Assembly: GCA_033782935.1 (NCBI GenBank)
Contig: JAWQEG010000133.1
Span: 310,001-374,000 of the forward strand
Reading direction: 5' to 3'
Length of the DNA: 64,000 bases
DNA from: Petrolisthes cinctipes
Lineage: Eukaryota > Arthropoda > Malacostraca > Decapoda > Porcellanidae
The notes beneath the pieces are model-generated. The model made no database searches. It was not told where the DNA came from and saw only the letters and a list, made by a program, of their open reading frames with translations. Below are positions 49,660 to 62,601 of this stretch, piece after piece; position 1 is the stretch's first letter; every line of letters starts with the position of its first letter. The position numbers and the translations under genes are program-made.

Positions 49660-52600
49660 GGTGTCCCAAAAGCGATCTGTACATGCCTACTCCGTGTTAG
49701 AGTATTGTCAAAATACAGGCCCAAAACATACAGAAAATCGATCTTTTAGGTGCCCAAAAGTCGATATGTGTATGCATCTTCTGCACCCGTTTATATCTCA
49801 AATTCAACCACAAAACACCCGCAAAATCGGTATTTTTGGGTCCTAGAAGCGATCTGTACTTGCCTACTCCTAGTTAGAATGTTTTCAAGATACAGACCCA
49901 AAACATGCTCAAAATCGATATTTTAGGTGCCCTAAAGTCGATATGTGCATGCATCTTCAGTACCTGTTTATGTCTCAAATTCAGGCTCAAAACACCCGAA
50001 AATTCGATATTTTGGGGTCCCAGAAGCGATCTGTACATGCCTACTCAGTGCTAGAATATTTTCAAAATATAGGCCCAAAACATGCTAAAAATCGATATTT
50101 TAGGTGCCCAAAGTCGATATCTCAAATTCAGGCCCAAAACACCCGAAAATTCGATATTTTTTGGTCCCAGAAGCGATCTGTGCATGAATACTCAGATACA
50201 GGCTCAAAACATGCTAAAAATCGATATTTTATGTGTCCAAAGTCGATATGTGCATGCATCTTCTGCACCCGTTTATATCCCAAATTCAGGCTCAAAATAC
50301 CCGAAAATTCGATATTTTTGGGTCCCAGAAGCGATCTGTACATGCCTCCTCCGTGTTAGAGTATTTTCCAAATATTGGCCCAAAACATGCTAAAAATCGA
50401 TATTGTGGGTGTCCAAAGTCGATATGTGCATGCATTTTCTGTATCCGTTTATATCTCAAATTCAGACTCAAAACACCCAAAAATTCGATATTTTTGGGAC
50501 CCAGAAGCGATCTGTACATGCCTACTCCGTGTTAGAGTATTTTCAAAATACAGGCCAAAAACATGCTCAAAATCGATATTTTGGGTGCCAAATGTCGATA
50601 TGTGCATTCATCTTCAGTACCCGTTTACATTCCAAAATGTGGTTCAAAACACCCGAAAATTTAATATTTTTGTTTCCCAGAAGCGATCTGTACATGCTCA
50701 CTCTGTGCTAGAATATTTTACAAAATATAGGCCTAAAACATGCTGAGAATCGTTTTTTTTTGTGAAGAAAGTCGATATGTGCATGCATCTTCTGTACCCG
50801 TTTATATCCCAAATTCATTCTCAAAACACCAGAAAATTAGGTATTTTTGGCTCTTAGAAGCGCTCTGTTCATGCTTACCCAGTGCTAGATTAAATTCAAA
50901 ATATAGGGCCAATACATACTAAAAATCGATATTTTAGGTGCCCAAAGTTAAAATGTTCATGCATCTTCTGTACCCGTTTATATCCCAAATTCAGCCTCAA
51001 AACACCTGAAAATTTGATATTTTTGGATCCCAGAAGCAATCTCCACATGCATAGTCAGTGCTAGAATATTTTCAAATTACAGGCCCAAAACATGCTTAAA
51101 ATCGATATTATAGGTGATCAAAGTCGATATCTGCATGCGTCTTCTGTTCCCGTTTATATCCCAAATTCAGGCTAAAAACACCTGAAAATTTGATTTTTTT
51201 GGGTCCCAGAAGCGATCTGTACATGCCTACTCAGTGTTAGAATATTTTCAAAATACAGGCCCAAAATAAGCTGAAAATCGCAATTTTTGATGCCCAAAAT
51301 CGATATGTGCATGAATCATCAGCACTCGCTTGTATCCCAAATTCAGGCTTAAAACACCTTAAAATTCGATACTTTTTGTTCCCAGAAGGGATCTGTAAAT
51401 GCTTACTCAATATTAAAATATTTTCAAAATACAGACCCAAAACAAGCTGAAAACCGATATTTTATGTGCCCAAAATCCATATGTGCATTCATCTTCTGTA
51501 CCCGTTTATATCCCAAATTCAGGCTCAAAACACCAGAAAATTCGATATTTTTGGGTCTCAGAAGCAATCTGAACATGCTTACACAATGCTAGATTACATT
51601 CAAAATATAGGGCCAAAACATCCTGAAAATCGATACTTCAGGTGACCAAAGTCGATATGTGAATGTATCTTCAGTACTGGTTTCTATCTCAAATTCAGGC
51701 TCAAAACACCCGAAAATTTTATATTTTTGGGTCCTAGAAGCGATCTGTACATTCCTACTCCTAGTTAGAATGTTTTCAAGATACAGACCTAAAACATGCT
51801 CAAAATCGATATTTTAGGTGCCCAAAAGTCGATATGTGCATGCATCTTCTGTACCCGTTTATATCTCAAATTCAGGCTCAAAACACCCGAAAATTCGATA
51901 TTTTGGGGTCCCAGAAGCGATCTGTACATGCCTACGCGGTGCTAGAATATTTTCAAAATACAGGCCCAAAACATGCTAAAAATCGATATTTTAGGTGCTC
52001 AAAGTCGATATCTCAAATTCAGGCCCAAAACACCCGAAAATTCGATATTTTGGGGTCCCAGAAGCGATTTGTAAATGCCTACTCCGTGTTAGAGTATTTT
52101 TAATATACAGGCCCAAAACATACTGAAAATCGATCTTTTAGGTGCCCAAAAGTCGATATGTGTATGCATCTTCTGCATCCGTTTATATCTCAAATTCAGG
52201 CTTAAAACACCCGAAAATTCGATATTTTGGGGTCCCAGAAGTGATCTGTACATATCTACTTTGTGCTAAAATATTTTTAAAATATAGGCTCAAAACATGG
52301 TAAAAATCGATATTTTAAGTGTCAAAAGTCGATATGTGCATGCATCTTCTGTACCCGTTTATATCTCAAATTCAGGCTCCAAACACCCGAAAATTCGATA
52401 TTTTGGGGTCCCAGAAGCGATCTGTACATGCCTACTCAGATACAGGCCCAAAACATGCTAAAAATCGATATTTTAGGTGCCCAAAGTCAATATGTGTATG
52501 CATTTTCTGCACCCGTTTATATCTCAAATTCAACCACAAAACACCCAAAAATTCGATATTTTTCGGTCCCAGAAGCGATCTGTACATGTCTACTCAGTGC

Positions 52601-53414
52601 TAGAATGTTTTCAAAATATAGGCTCAAAACATGCTAAAAATCGATATTTTAAGTGTCCAAAGTCGATATGTGCATGCATCTTCTGTACCTGTTTATATCT
52701 CAAATTCAGGCTTAAAACACCCGGAAATTCGATATTTTGGGGTCCCTGAAGTGATCTGTACATATCTACTTTGTGCAAGAATATTTTCGAAATATAGGCT
52801 CAAAACATGCTAAGAATCGATAATTTAAGTGTCCAAAGTCGATATGTGTATGCATCTTCTGTACCCGTTTGTATCTCAAATTCAGGCTCCAATCTCCCGA
52901 AAATTCGATATTTTGGGGTCCCAGAAGCAATCTGTACATGCCTACTCAGTTCTAGAATATTTTCAAATAATAGGCTCAAAACATGCTAAAAATCGATATT
53001 TTAAGTGTCCAAAGTCGATATGTGCAAGCATCTTCTGTACCCGTTTATATCTCAAATTCAGGCTCAAAACACCCGAAAAATCGGTATTTTTGGGTCCTAG
53101 AAGCGATCTTTACTTGCCTACTCCAAGTTAGAATGTTGACAAGATACAGACCCAAAACATCCTCGAAATCGATATTTTAGGTGCCCAAAAGTCGATATGT
53201 GCATGCATCTTCAATACCTGTTTATATCTCAAATTCAGGGTCAAAACACCCTAAAATTCGATATTTTTAGGTCCCAGAAGCGATCTGTACATGCTTACTC
53301 AGTGCTAGAATATTTTCAAAATATATGCCCTAAACATGCAAAAAATCGATATTTTAGGTGCCTTAAGTCGATATCTCAAATTTATCCCCAAAACACCCGA
53401 AAATTCGATATTTT
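49660..53414. repeat. Subunit B1 (3,755 bp), shortened form of A
   Basis: B1 follows A1 at a 5,432 bp offset to about 53,066. After TGTGCAAGCATCTTCTG and the following AAATTCAGGCTC it switches to AAAACACCCGAAAAATCGG. It then carries a private segment of about 350 bp with TTGACAAGATACAG, CATCCTCGAAATCG, TTCAATACCTG, GGTGCCTTAAGTCG and a 147-class unit. This replaces about 2,025 bp in A1 and A2. The switch lies at matching positions in the monomer, consistent with in-register unequal exchange. Confidence 0.9.
50191..51757. repeat. Module D copy 6 (in B1)
   Basis: This copy has the same order and markers as copy 5. B-type bases are AGACTCAAAACAC, CTGAGAATCG with 9 T at 50,753-50,761, AGTTAAAATG, TTCCCGTTTATATCC, CACCAGAAAATTCG near 51,532, and AGTACTGGTTTC near 51,673. 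Confidence 0.88.
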
Positions 53415-53945
53415 GGTGTCCCTGAAGCGATCTGTACATGCCTACTCCGTGTTAGAGTATTGTCAAAATACAGGCCCAAAACATACAGAAAATCGATCTT
53501 TTAGGTGCCCAAAAGTCGATATGTGTATGCATCTTCTGCACACGTTTATATCTCAAATTCAACCACAAAACACCCGCAAAATCGGTATTTTTGGGTCCTA
53601 GAAGCGATCTGTACTTGCCTACTCCTAGTTAGAATGTTTTCAAGATACAGACCCAAAACATGCTCAAAATCGATATCTTAGGTGCCCTAAAGTCGATATG
53701 TGCATGCATCTTCAGTACCTGTTTATGTCTCAAATTCAGGCTCAAAACACCCGAAAATTCGATATTTTGGGGTCCCAGAAGCGATCTGTACATGCCTACT
53801 CAGTGCTAGAATATTTTCAAAATATAGGCCCAAAACATGCTAAAAATCGATATTTTAGGTGCCCAAAGTCGATATCTCAAATTCAGGCCCAAAACACCCG
53901 AAAATTCGATATTTTTTGGTCCGAGAAGCGATCTGTGCATGAATA

Positions 53946-55512
53946 CTCAGATACAGGCTCAAAACATGCTAAAAATCGATATTTTATGTGTCCAAAGTCG
54001 ATATGTGCATGCATCTTCTGCACCCGTTTATATCCCAAATTCAGGCTCAAAATACCCGAAAATTCGATATTTTTGGGTCCCAGAAGCGATCTGTACATGC
54101 CTCCTCCGTGTTAGAGTATTTTCCAAATATTGGCCCAAAACATGCTAAAAATCGATATTGTGGGTGTCCAAAGTCGATATGTGCATGCATTTTCTGTATC
54201 CGTTTATATCTCAAATTCAGACTCAGAACACCCAAAAATTCGATATTTTTGGGACCCAGAAGCGATCTGTACATGCCTACTCCGTGTTAGAGTATTTTCA
54301 AAATACAGGCCAAAAACATGCTCAAAATCGATATTTTGGGTGCCAAATGTCGATATGTGCATTCATCTTCAGTACCCGTTTACATTCCAAAATGTGGTTC
54401 AAAACACCCGAAAATTTAATATTTTTGTTTCCCAGAAGCGATCTGTACATGCTCACTCTGTGCTAGAATATTTTACAAAATATAGGCCTAAAACATGCTG
54501 AGAACCGTTTTTTTTTGTGAAGAAAGTCGATATGTGCATGCATCTTCTGTACCCGTTTATATCCCAAATTCATTCTCAAAACACCAGAAAATTAGGTATT
54601 TTTGGCTCTTAGAAGCGCTCTGTTCATGCTTACCCAGTGCTAGATTAAATTCAAAATATAGGGCCAATACATACTAAAAATCGATATTTTAGGTGCCCAA
54701 AGTCAAAATGTTCATGCATCTTCTGTACCCGTTTATATCCCAAATTCAGCCTCAAAACACCTGAAAATTTGATATTTTTGGATCCCAGAAGCAATCTCCA
54801 CATGCATAGTCAGTGCTAGAATATTTTCAAATTACAGGCCCAAAACATGCTTAAAATCGATATTATAGGTGATCAAAGTCGATATCTGCATGCGTCTTCT
54901 GTTCCAGTTTATATCCCAAATTCAGGCTAAAAACACCTGAAAATTTGATTTTTTTGGGTCCCAGAAGCGATCTGTACATGCCTACTCAGTGTTAGAATAT
55001 TTTCATAATACAGGCCCAAAATAAGCTGAAAATCGCAATTTTTGATGCCCAAAATCGATATGTGCATGAATCATCAGCACTCGCTTGTATCCCAAATTCA
55101 GGCTTAAAACACCTTAAAATTCGATACTTTTTGTTCCCAGAAGAGATCTGTAAATGCTTACTCAATATTAAAATATTTTCAAAATACAGACCCAAAACAA
55201 GCTGAAAACCGATATTTTATGTGCCCAAAATCCATATGTGCATTCATCTTCTGTACCCGTTTATATCCCAAATTCAGGCTCAAAACACCCGAAAATTCGA
55301 TATTTTTGGGTCTCAGAAGCAATCTGAACATGCTTACACAATGCTAGATTACATTCAAAATATAGGGCCAAAACATCCTGAAAATCGATACTTCAGGTGA
55401 CCAAAGTCGATATGTGAATGTATCTTCAGTACCGGTTTCTATCTCAAATTCAGGCTCAAAACACCCGAAAATTTTATATTTTTGGGTCCTAGAAGCGATC
55501 TGTACATTCCTA
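53946..55512. repeat. Module D copy 7 (in A2)
   Basis: This copy carries the A-type bases seen in copy 5: AGACTCAGAACAC, CTGAGAACCG with 9 T at 54,508-54,516, AGTCAAAATG, TTCCAGTTTATATCC and GAAGAGATCTG. It has private changes such as TTTTCATAATACAGG near 55,002. Confidence 0.88.
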
Positions 55513-58500
55513 CTCCTAGTTAGAATGTTTTCAAGATACAGACCTAAAACATGCTCAAAATCGATATTTTAGGTGCCCAAAAGTCGATATGTGCATGCAT
55601 CTTCTGTACCCGTTTATATCTCAAATTCAGGCTCAAAACACCCGAAAATTCGATATTTTGGGGTCCCAGAAGCGATCTGTACATGCCTACGCGGTGCTAG
55701 AATATTTTCAAAATACAGGCCCAAAACATGCTAAAAATCGATATTTTAGGTGCTCAAAGTCGATATCTCAAATTCAGGCCCAAAACACCCGAAAATTCGA
55801 TATTTTGGGGTCCCAGAAACGATTTGTAAATGCCTACTCCGTGTTAGAGTATTTTTAATATACAGGCCCAAAACATACTGAAAATCGATCTTTTAGGTGC
55901 CCAAAAGTCGATATGTGTATGCATCTTCTGCATCCGTTTATATCTCAAATTCAGGCTTAAAACACCCGAAAATTCGATATTTTGGGGTCCCAGAAGTGAT
56001 CTGTACATATCTACTTTGTGCTAAAATATTTTTAAAATATAGGCTCAAAACATGGTAAAAATCGATATTTTAAGTGTCAAAAGTCGATATGTGCATGCAT
56101 CTTCTGTACCCGTTTATATCTCAAATTCAGGCTCCAAACACCCGAAAATTCGATATTTTGGGGTCCCAGAAGCGATCTGTACATGCCTACTCAGATACAG
56201 GCCCAAAACATGCTAAAAATCGATATTTTAGGTGCCCAAAGTCAATATGTGTATGCATTTTCTGCACCCGTTTATATCTCAAATTCAACCACAAAACACC
56301 CAAAAATTCGATATTTTTTGGTCCCAGAAGCGATCTGTACATGTCTACTCAGTGCTAGAATGTTTTCAAAATATAGGCTCAAAACATGCTAAAAATCGAT
56401 ATTTTAAGTGTCCAAAGTCGATATGTGCATGCATCTTCTGTACCCGTTTATATCTCAAATTCAGGCTTAAAACACCCGAAAATTCGATATTTTGGGGTCC
56501 CTGAAGTGATCTGTACATATCTACTTTGTGCAAGAATATTTTCGAAATATAGGCTCAAAACATGCTAAGAATCGATATTTTAAGTGTCCAAAGTCGATAT
56601 GTGTATGCATCTTCTGTACCCGTTTATATCTCAAATTCAGGCTCCAATCTCCCGAAAATTCGATATTTTGGGGTCCCAGAAGCAATCTGTACATGCCTAC
56701 TCAGTTCTAGAATATTTTCAAATAATAGGCTCAAAACATGCTAAAAATCGATATTTTAAGTGTCCAAAGTCGATATGTGCAAGCATCTTCTGTACCCGTT
56801 TATATCTCAAATTCAGGCTCCAAATACCCGAAAATTCGATACTTTTTAGTCCCAGAAGCAATCTGTACATGCCTACTCAGATACAGGCCCAAAACATGCT
56901 GAAAATCGATATTTTAGGTGCCCAAAGTCAATATGTGTATTCATCTTCTTCACCCGTTTATATCCCAAATTCAACCTCAAAACACCCGAAAATTCGATAT
57001 TTTTGGGTCCCAGAAGCGATCTGTACATGCCTACTCAGTGCTAGAATATTTTCAAAATTCAGGCCCAAAACATGCTAAAAATCGATATTTTAGGTGCCCA
57101 AAGTCGATATCTCAAATTTAGGCCCAAAACACCCGAATATTCGATATTTTGGGGTCCCAGAAGCGATCTGTACATGCTTACTCCGTGTTAGAGTATTTTC
57201 AATATACAGGCCCAAAACATACTGAAAATCGATCTTTTAGGTGCCCAAAAGTCGATATGTGTATGCATCTTCTGCACCCGTTTATATCCCAAATTCAACC
57301 TCAAAACACCCGAAAATTCGATATTTTTGGGTCCCAGAAGCGATCTGTACATGCCTACTCAGTGCTAGGATTTTTTCAAAATATAGGCTCAAAACATGCT
57401 AAAAATCGATATTTTAAGTGTCCAAAGTTGATATGTGCATGCATCATCTGTACCCGTTTATATCTCAAATTCAGGCTTATAACACCCGAAAATTCGATAT
57501 TTTGGGGTCCCATAAGTGATCTGTACATATCTACTTTGTGCTAGAATATTTTCAAAATATAGGCTCAAAACATGCTAAAAATCGATATTTTAAGTGTCAA
57601 AAGTCGATATGTGCATGCATTTTCTGTACCCGTTTATATCTCAAATTCAGGCTCCAAACACCAAAAAATTCAATTTTGGGGGGTCCCAGAAGCGATCTGT
57701 ACATGCCTACTCAGATACAGGCCCAAAACATGCTGAAAATCGATATTTTAGGTGTCCAAAGTCAATATGTGTATGCATCTTCTGCACCCGTTTATATCTC
57801 AAATTCAAGCACAAAACACCCAAAAATTTGATATTTTTCGGTCCCAGAAGCGATCTGTACATGCCTACTCAGTGCGAGAATGTTTTCAAAACATAGGCTT
57901 AAAACATGCTAAAAATCGGTATTTTAAGTGTCCAAAGTCGATATGTGCATGCATCTTCTGTACCCGTTTATATCTCAAATTCAGGCTTAAAACACCCGGA
58001 AATTCGATATTTTGGGGTCCCTGAAGTGATCTGTACATATCTACTTCGTGCTAGAATATTTTCAAAATATAGGCTCAAAACATGCTAAAAATCGATATTT
58101 TAAGTGTCCAAAGTCGATATGTACATGCATCTTCTGTACCCGTTTATATCTCAAATTCAGGCTCCAATCACCCGAAAATTCGATATTTTGGGGTCCCAGA
58201 AGCGATCTGTACATGCCTACTCAGATACAGGACCAAAACATCCTGAAAATCGATATTTTAGGTGCCCAAAGTCAATATGTGTATGCATCTTCTGCACCCG
58301 TTTTTATCTCAAATTCAACCACAAAACACCCGAAAATTCGATATTTTTCGGTCCCAGAAGCGATCTGTACATGCCAACTCAGTGCTAGAATGTTTTCAAA
58401 TAATAGGCTCAAAACATGCTAAAAATCGATATTTTAAGTGTCCAATGTCGATATGTGCATGCATCTTCAGTACCTGTTTATATCTCAAATTCAGGGTCAA

Positions 58501-59377
58501 AACACCCGAAAATTCGATATTTTTGGGTCCCAGAAGCGATCTGTACATGCCTACTCCGTGTTAGAGTATTTTCAAAATACAGGCCCAAAACATGCTGAAA
58601 ATCGATATTTTAGGTGTCCAAAGTCAATATGTGCATGCATTTTCTGTACCCGTTTATATCTCAAATTCAGGCTCAAAACACCCGAAAATTCGATATTTTG
58701 GGGTCCCAGAAGCGATCTGTACATGCTTACTCAGTGCTAGAATATTTTCAAAATATATGCCCAAAACATGCTAAAAATCGATATTTTAGGTGCCCAACGT
58801 CGATATCTCAAATTTATCCCCAAAACACCCGAAAATTCGATATTTTGGTGTCCCAGAAGCGATCTGTACATGCCTACTCCGTGTTAGAGTATTGTCAAAA
58901 TACAGGCCCAAAACATACAGAAAATCGATCTTTTAGGTGCCCAAAAGTCGATATGTGTATGCATCTTCTGCACCCGTTTATATCTCAAATTCAACCACAA
59001 AACACCCGCAAAATCGGTATTTTTGGGTCCTAGAAGCGATCTGTACTTGCCTACTCCTAGTTAGAATGTTTTCAAGATACAGACCCAAAACATGCTCAAA
59101 ATCGATATTTTACGTGCCCTAAAGTCGATATGTGCATGCATCTTCAGTACCTGTTTATGTCTCAAATTCAGGCTCAAAACACCCGAAAATTCGATATTTT
59201 GGGGTCCCAGAAGCGATCTGTACATGCCTACTCAGTGCTAGAATATTTTCAAAATATAGGCCCAAAACATGCTAAAAATCGATATTTTAGGTGCCCAAAG
59301 TCGATATCTCAAATTCAGGCCCAAAACACCCGAAAATTCGATATTTTTTGGTCCCAGAAGCGATCTGTGCATGAATA

Positions 59378-60944
59378 CTCAGATACAGGCTCAAAACATG
59401 CTAAAAATCGATATTTTATGTGTCCAAAGTCGATATGTGCATGCATCTTCTGCACCCGTTTATATCCCAAATTCAGGCTCAAAATACCCGAAAATTCGAT
59501 ATTTTTGGGTCCCAGAAGCGATCTGTACATGCCTCCTCCGTGTTAGAGTATTTTCCAAATATTGGCCCAAAACATGCTAAAAATCGATATTGTGGGTGTC
59601 CAAAGTCGATATGTGCATGCATTTTCTGTATCCGTTTATATCTCAAATTCAGACTCAAAACACCCAAAAATTCGATATTTTTGGGACCCAGAAGCGATCT
59701 GTACATGCCTACTCCGTGTTAGAGTATTTTCAAAATACAGGCCAAAAACATGCTCAAAATCGATATTTTGGGTGCCAAATGTCGATATGTGCATTCATCT
59801 TCAGTACCCGTTTACATTCCAAAATGTGGTTCAAAACACCCGAAAATTTAATATTTTTGTTTCCCAGAAGCGATCTGTACATGCTCACTCTGTGCTAGAA
59901 TATTTTACAAAATATAGGCCTAAAACATGCTGAGAATCGTTTTTTTTTTGTGAAGAAAGTCGATATGTGCATGCATCTTCTGTACCCGTTTATATCCCAA
60001 ATTCATTCTCAAAACACCAGAAAATTAGGTATTTTTGGCTCTTAGAAGCGCTCTGTTCATGCTTACCCAGTGCTAGATTAAATTCAAAATATAGGGCCAA
60101 TACATACTAAAAATCGATATTTTAGGTGCCCAAAGTTGAAATGTTCATGCATCTTCTGTACCCGTTTATATCCCAAATTCAGCCTCAAAACACCTGAAAA
60201 TTTGATATTTTTGGATCCCAGAAGCAATCTCCACATGCATAGTCAGTGCTAGAATATTTTCAAATTACAGGCCCAAAACATGCTTAAAATCGATATTATA
60301 GGTGATCAAAGTCGATATCTGCATGCGTCTTCTGTTCCCGTTTATATCCCAAATTCTGGCTAAAAACACCTGAACATTTGATTTTTTTGGGTCCCAGAAG
60401 CGATCTGTACATGCCTACTCAGTGTTAGAATATTTTCAAAATACAGGCCCAAAATAAGCTGAAAATCGCAATTTTTGATGCCCAAAATCGATATGTGCAT
60501 GAATCATCAGCACTCGCTTGTATCCCAAATTCAGGCTTAAAACACCTTAAAATTCGATACTTTTTGTTCCCAGAAGGGATCTGTAAATGCTTACTCAATA
60601 TTAAAATATTTTCAAAATACAGACCCAAAACAAGCTGAAAACCGATATTTTATGTGCCCAAAATCCATATGTGCATTCATCTTCTGTACCCGTTTATATC
60701 CCAAATTCAGGCTCAAAACACCAGAAAATTCGATATTTTTGGGTCTCAGAAGCAATCTGAACATGCTTACACAATGCTAGATTACATTCAAAATATAGGG
60801 CCAAAACATCCTGAAAATCGATACTTCAGGTGACCAAAGTCGATATGTGAATGTATCTTCAGTACTGGTTTCTATCTCAAATTCAGGCTCAAAACACCCG
60901 AAAATTTTATATTTTTGGGTCCTAGAAGCGATCTGTACATTCCT
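59378..60944. repeat. Module D copy 8 (in B2)
   Basis: This copy carries the B-type bases seen in copy 6, with 10 T at 59,940-59,949 instead of 9. Private changes are AGTTGAAATG near 60,134, AATTCTGGCTAAAAAC near 60,352 and CTGAACATTTG near 60,371. Confidence 0.88.
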
Positions 60945-62601
60945 ACTCCTAGTTAGAATGTTTTCAAGATACAGACCTAAAACATGCTCAAAATCGATAT
61001 TTTAGGTGCCCAAAAGTCGATATGTGCATGCATCTTCTGTACCCGTTTATATCTCAAATTCAGGCTCAAAACACCCGAAAATTCGATATTTTGGGGTCCC
61101 AGAAGCGATCTGTACATGCCTACGCGGTGCTAGAATATTTTCAAAATACAGGCCCAAAACATGCTAAAAATCGATATTTTAGGTGCTCAAAGTCGATATC
61201 TCAAATTCAGGCCCAAAACACCCGAAAATTCGATATTTTGGGGTCCCAGAAGCGATTTGTAAATGCCTACTCCGTGTTAGAGTATTTTTAATATACAGGC
61301 CCAAAACATACTGAAAATCGATCTTTTAGGTGCCCAAAAGTCGATATGTGTATGCATCTTCTGCATCCGTTTATATCTCAAATTCAGGCTTAAAACACCC
61401 GAAAATTCGATATTTTGGGGTCCCAGAAGTGATCTGTACATATCTACTTTGTGCTAAAATATTTTTAAAATATAGGCTCAAAACATGGTAAAAATCGATA
61501 TTTTAAGTGTCAAAAGTCGATATGTGCATGCATCTTCTGTACCCGTTTATATCTCAAATTCAGGCTCCAAACACCCGAAAATTCGATATTTTGGGGTCCC
61601 AGAAGCGATCTGTACATGCCTACTCAGATACAGGCCCAAAACATGCTAAAAATCGATATTTTAGGTGCCCAAAGTCAATATGTGTATGCATTTTCTGCAC
61701 CCGTTTATATCTCAAATTCAACCACAAAACACCCAAAAATTCGATATTTTTCGGTCCCAGAAGCGATCTGTACATGTCTACTCAGTGCTAGAATGTTTTC
61801 AAAATATAGGCTCAAAACATGCTAAAAATCGATATTTTAAGTGTCCAAAGTCGATATGTGCATGCATCTTCTGTACCCGTTTATATCTCAAATTCAGGCT
61901 TAAAACACCCGGAAATTCGATATTTTGGGGTCCCTGAAGTGATCTGTACATATCTACTTTGTGCAAGAATATTTTCGAAATATAGGCTCAAAACATGCTA
62001 AGAATCGATAATTTAAGTGTCCAAAGTCGATATGTGTATGCATCTTCTGTACCCGTTTATATCTCAAATTCAGGCTCCAATCTCCCGAAAATTCGATATT
62101 TTGGGGTCCCAGAAGCAATCTGTACATGCCTACTCAGTTCTAGAATATTTTCAAATAATAGGCTCAAAACATGCTAAAAATCGATATTTTAAGTGTCCAA
62201 AGTCGATATGTGCAAGCATCTTCTGTACCCGTTTATATCTCAAATTCAGGCTCAAAACACCCGAAAAATCGGTATTTTTGGGTCCTAGAAGCGATCTTTA
62301 CTTGCCTACTCCAAGTTAGAATGTTGACAAGATACAGACCCAAAACATCCTCGAAATCGATATTTTAGGTGCCCAAAAGTCGATATGTGCATGCATCTTC
62401 AATACCTGTTTATATCTCAAATTCAGGGTCAAAACACCCTAAAATTCGATATTTTTAGGTCCCAGAAGCGATCTGTACATGCTTACTCAGTGCTAGAATA
62501 TTTTCAAAATATATGCCCTAAACATGCAAAAAATCGATATTTTAGGTGCCTTAAGTCGATATCTCAAATTTATCCCCAAAACACCCGAAAATTCGATATT
62601 T

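Larger units (their letters stand above)
44228..53414. repeat. Higher-order unit H1, 9,187 bp (A1 + B1)
   Basis: This is the first of two adjacent 9,187 bp units, defined by the TTTTGGTGTCCCTGAAGCG word at 44,228 and 53,415. It contains subunit A1 (44,228-49,659, 5,432 bp) and subunit B1 (49,660-53,414, 3,755 bp). A and B are related to each other over about 3.4 kb, and B lacks most of the last 2 kb of A. Each subunit carries a complete module D. About 600 bp before 44,228 match the end of A1 (offset 5,432 bp), so the original A-type tandem started further left. Confidence 0.93.
53415..62601. repeat. Higher-order unit H2, 9,187 bp (A2 + B2)
   Basis: H2 is a near-identical copy of H1 at a 9,187 bp offset, or 9,188 bp after one extra T in the B2 poly-T tract. 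A2 spans 53,415-58,846 and B2 58,847-62,601. A1 and A2 share CTGAGAACCG and AGACTCAGAACAC, while B1 and B2 share CTGAGAATCG and AGACTCAAAACAC. Whole A+B units were therefore duplicated after A and B had diverged. Scattered differences include GATATCTTAGG at 53,673, GGTCCGAGAAG near 53,920 and TTTCATAATAC near 55,004. Identity to H1 stops at 62,603, where GGGGTCCC replaces GGTGTCCC. Confidence 0.93.
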
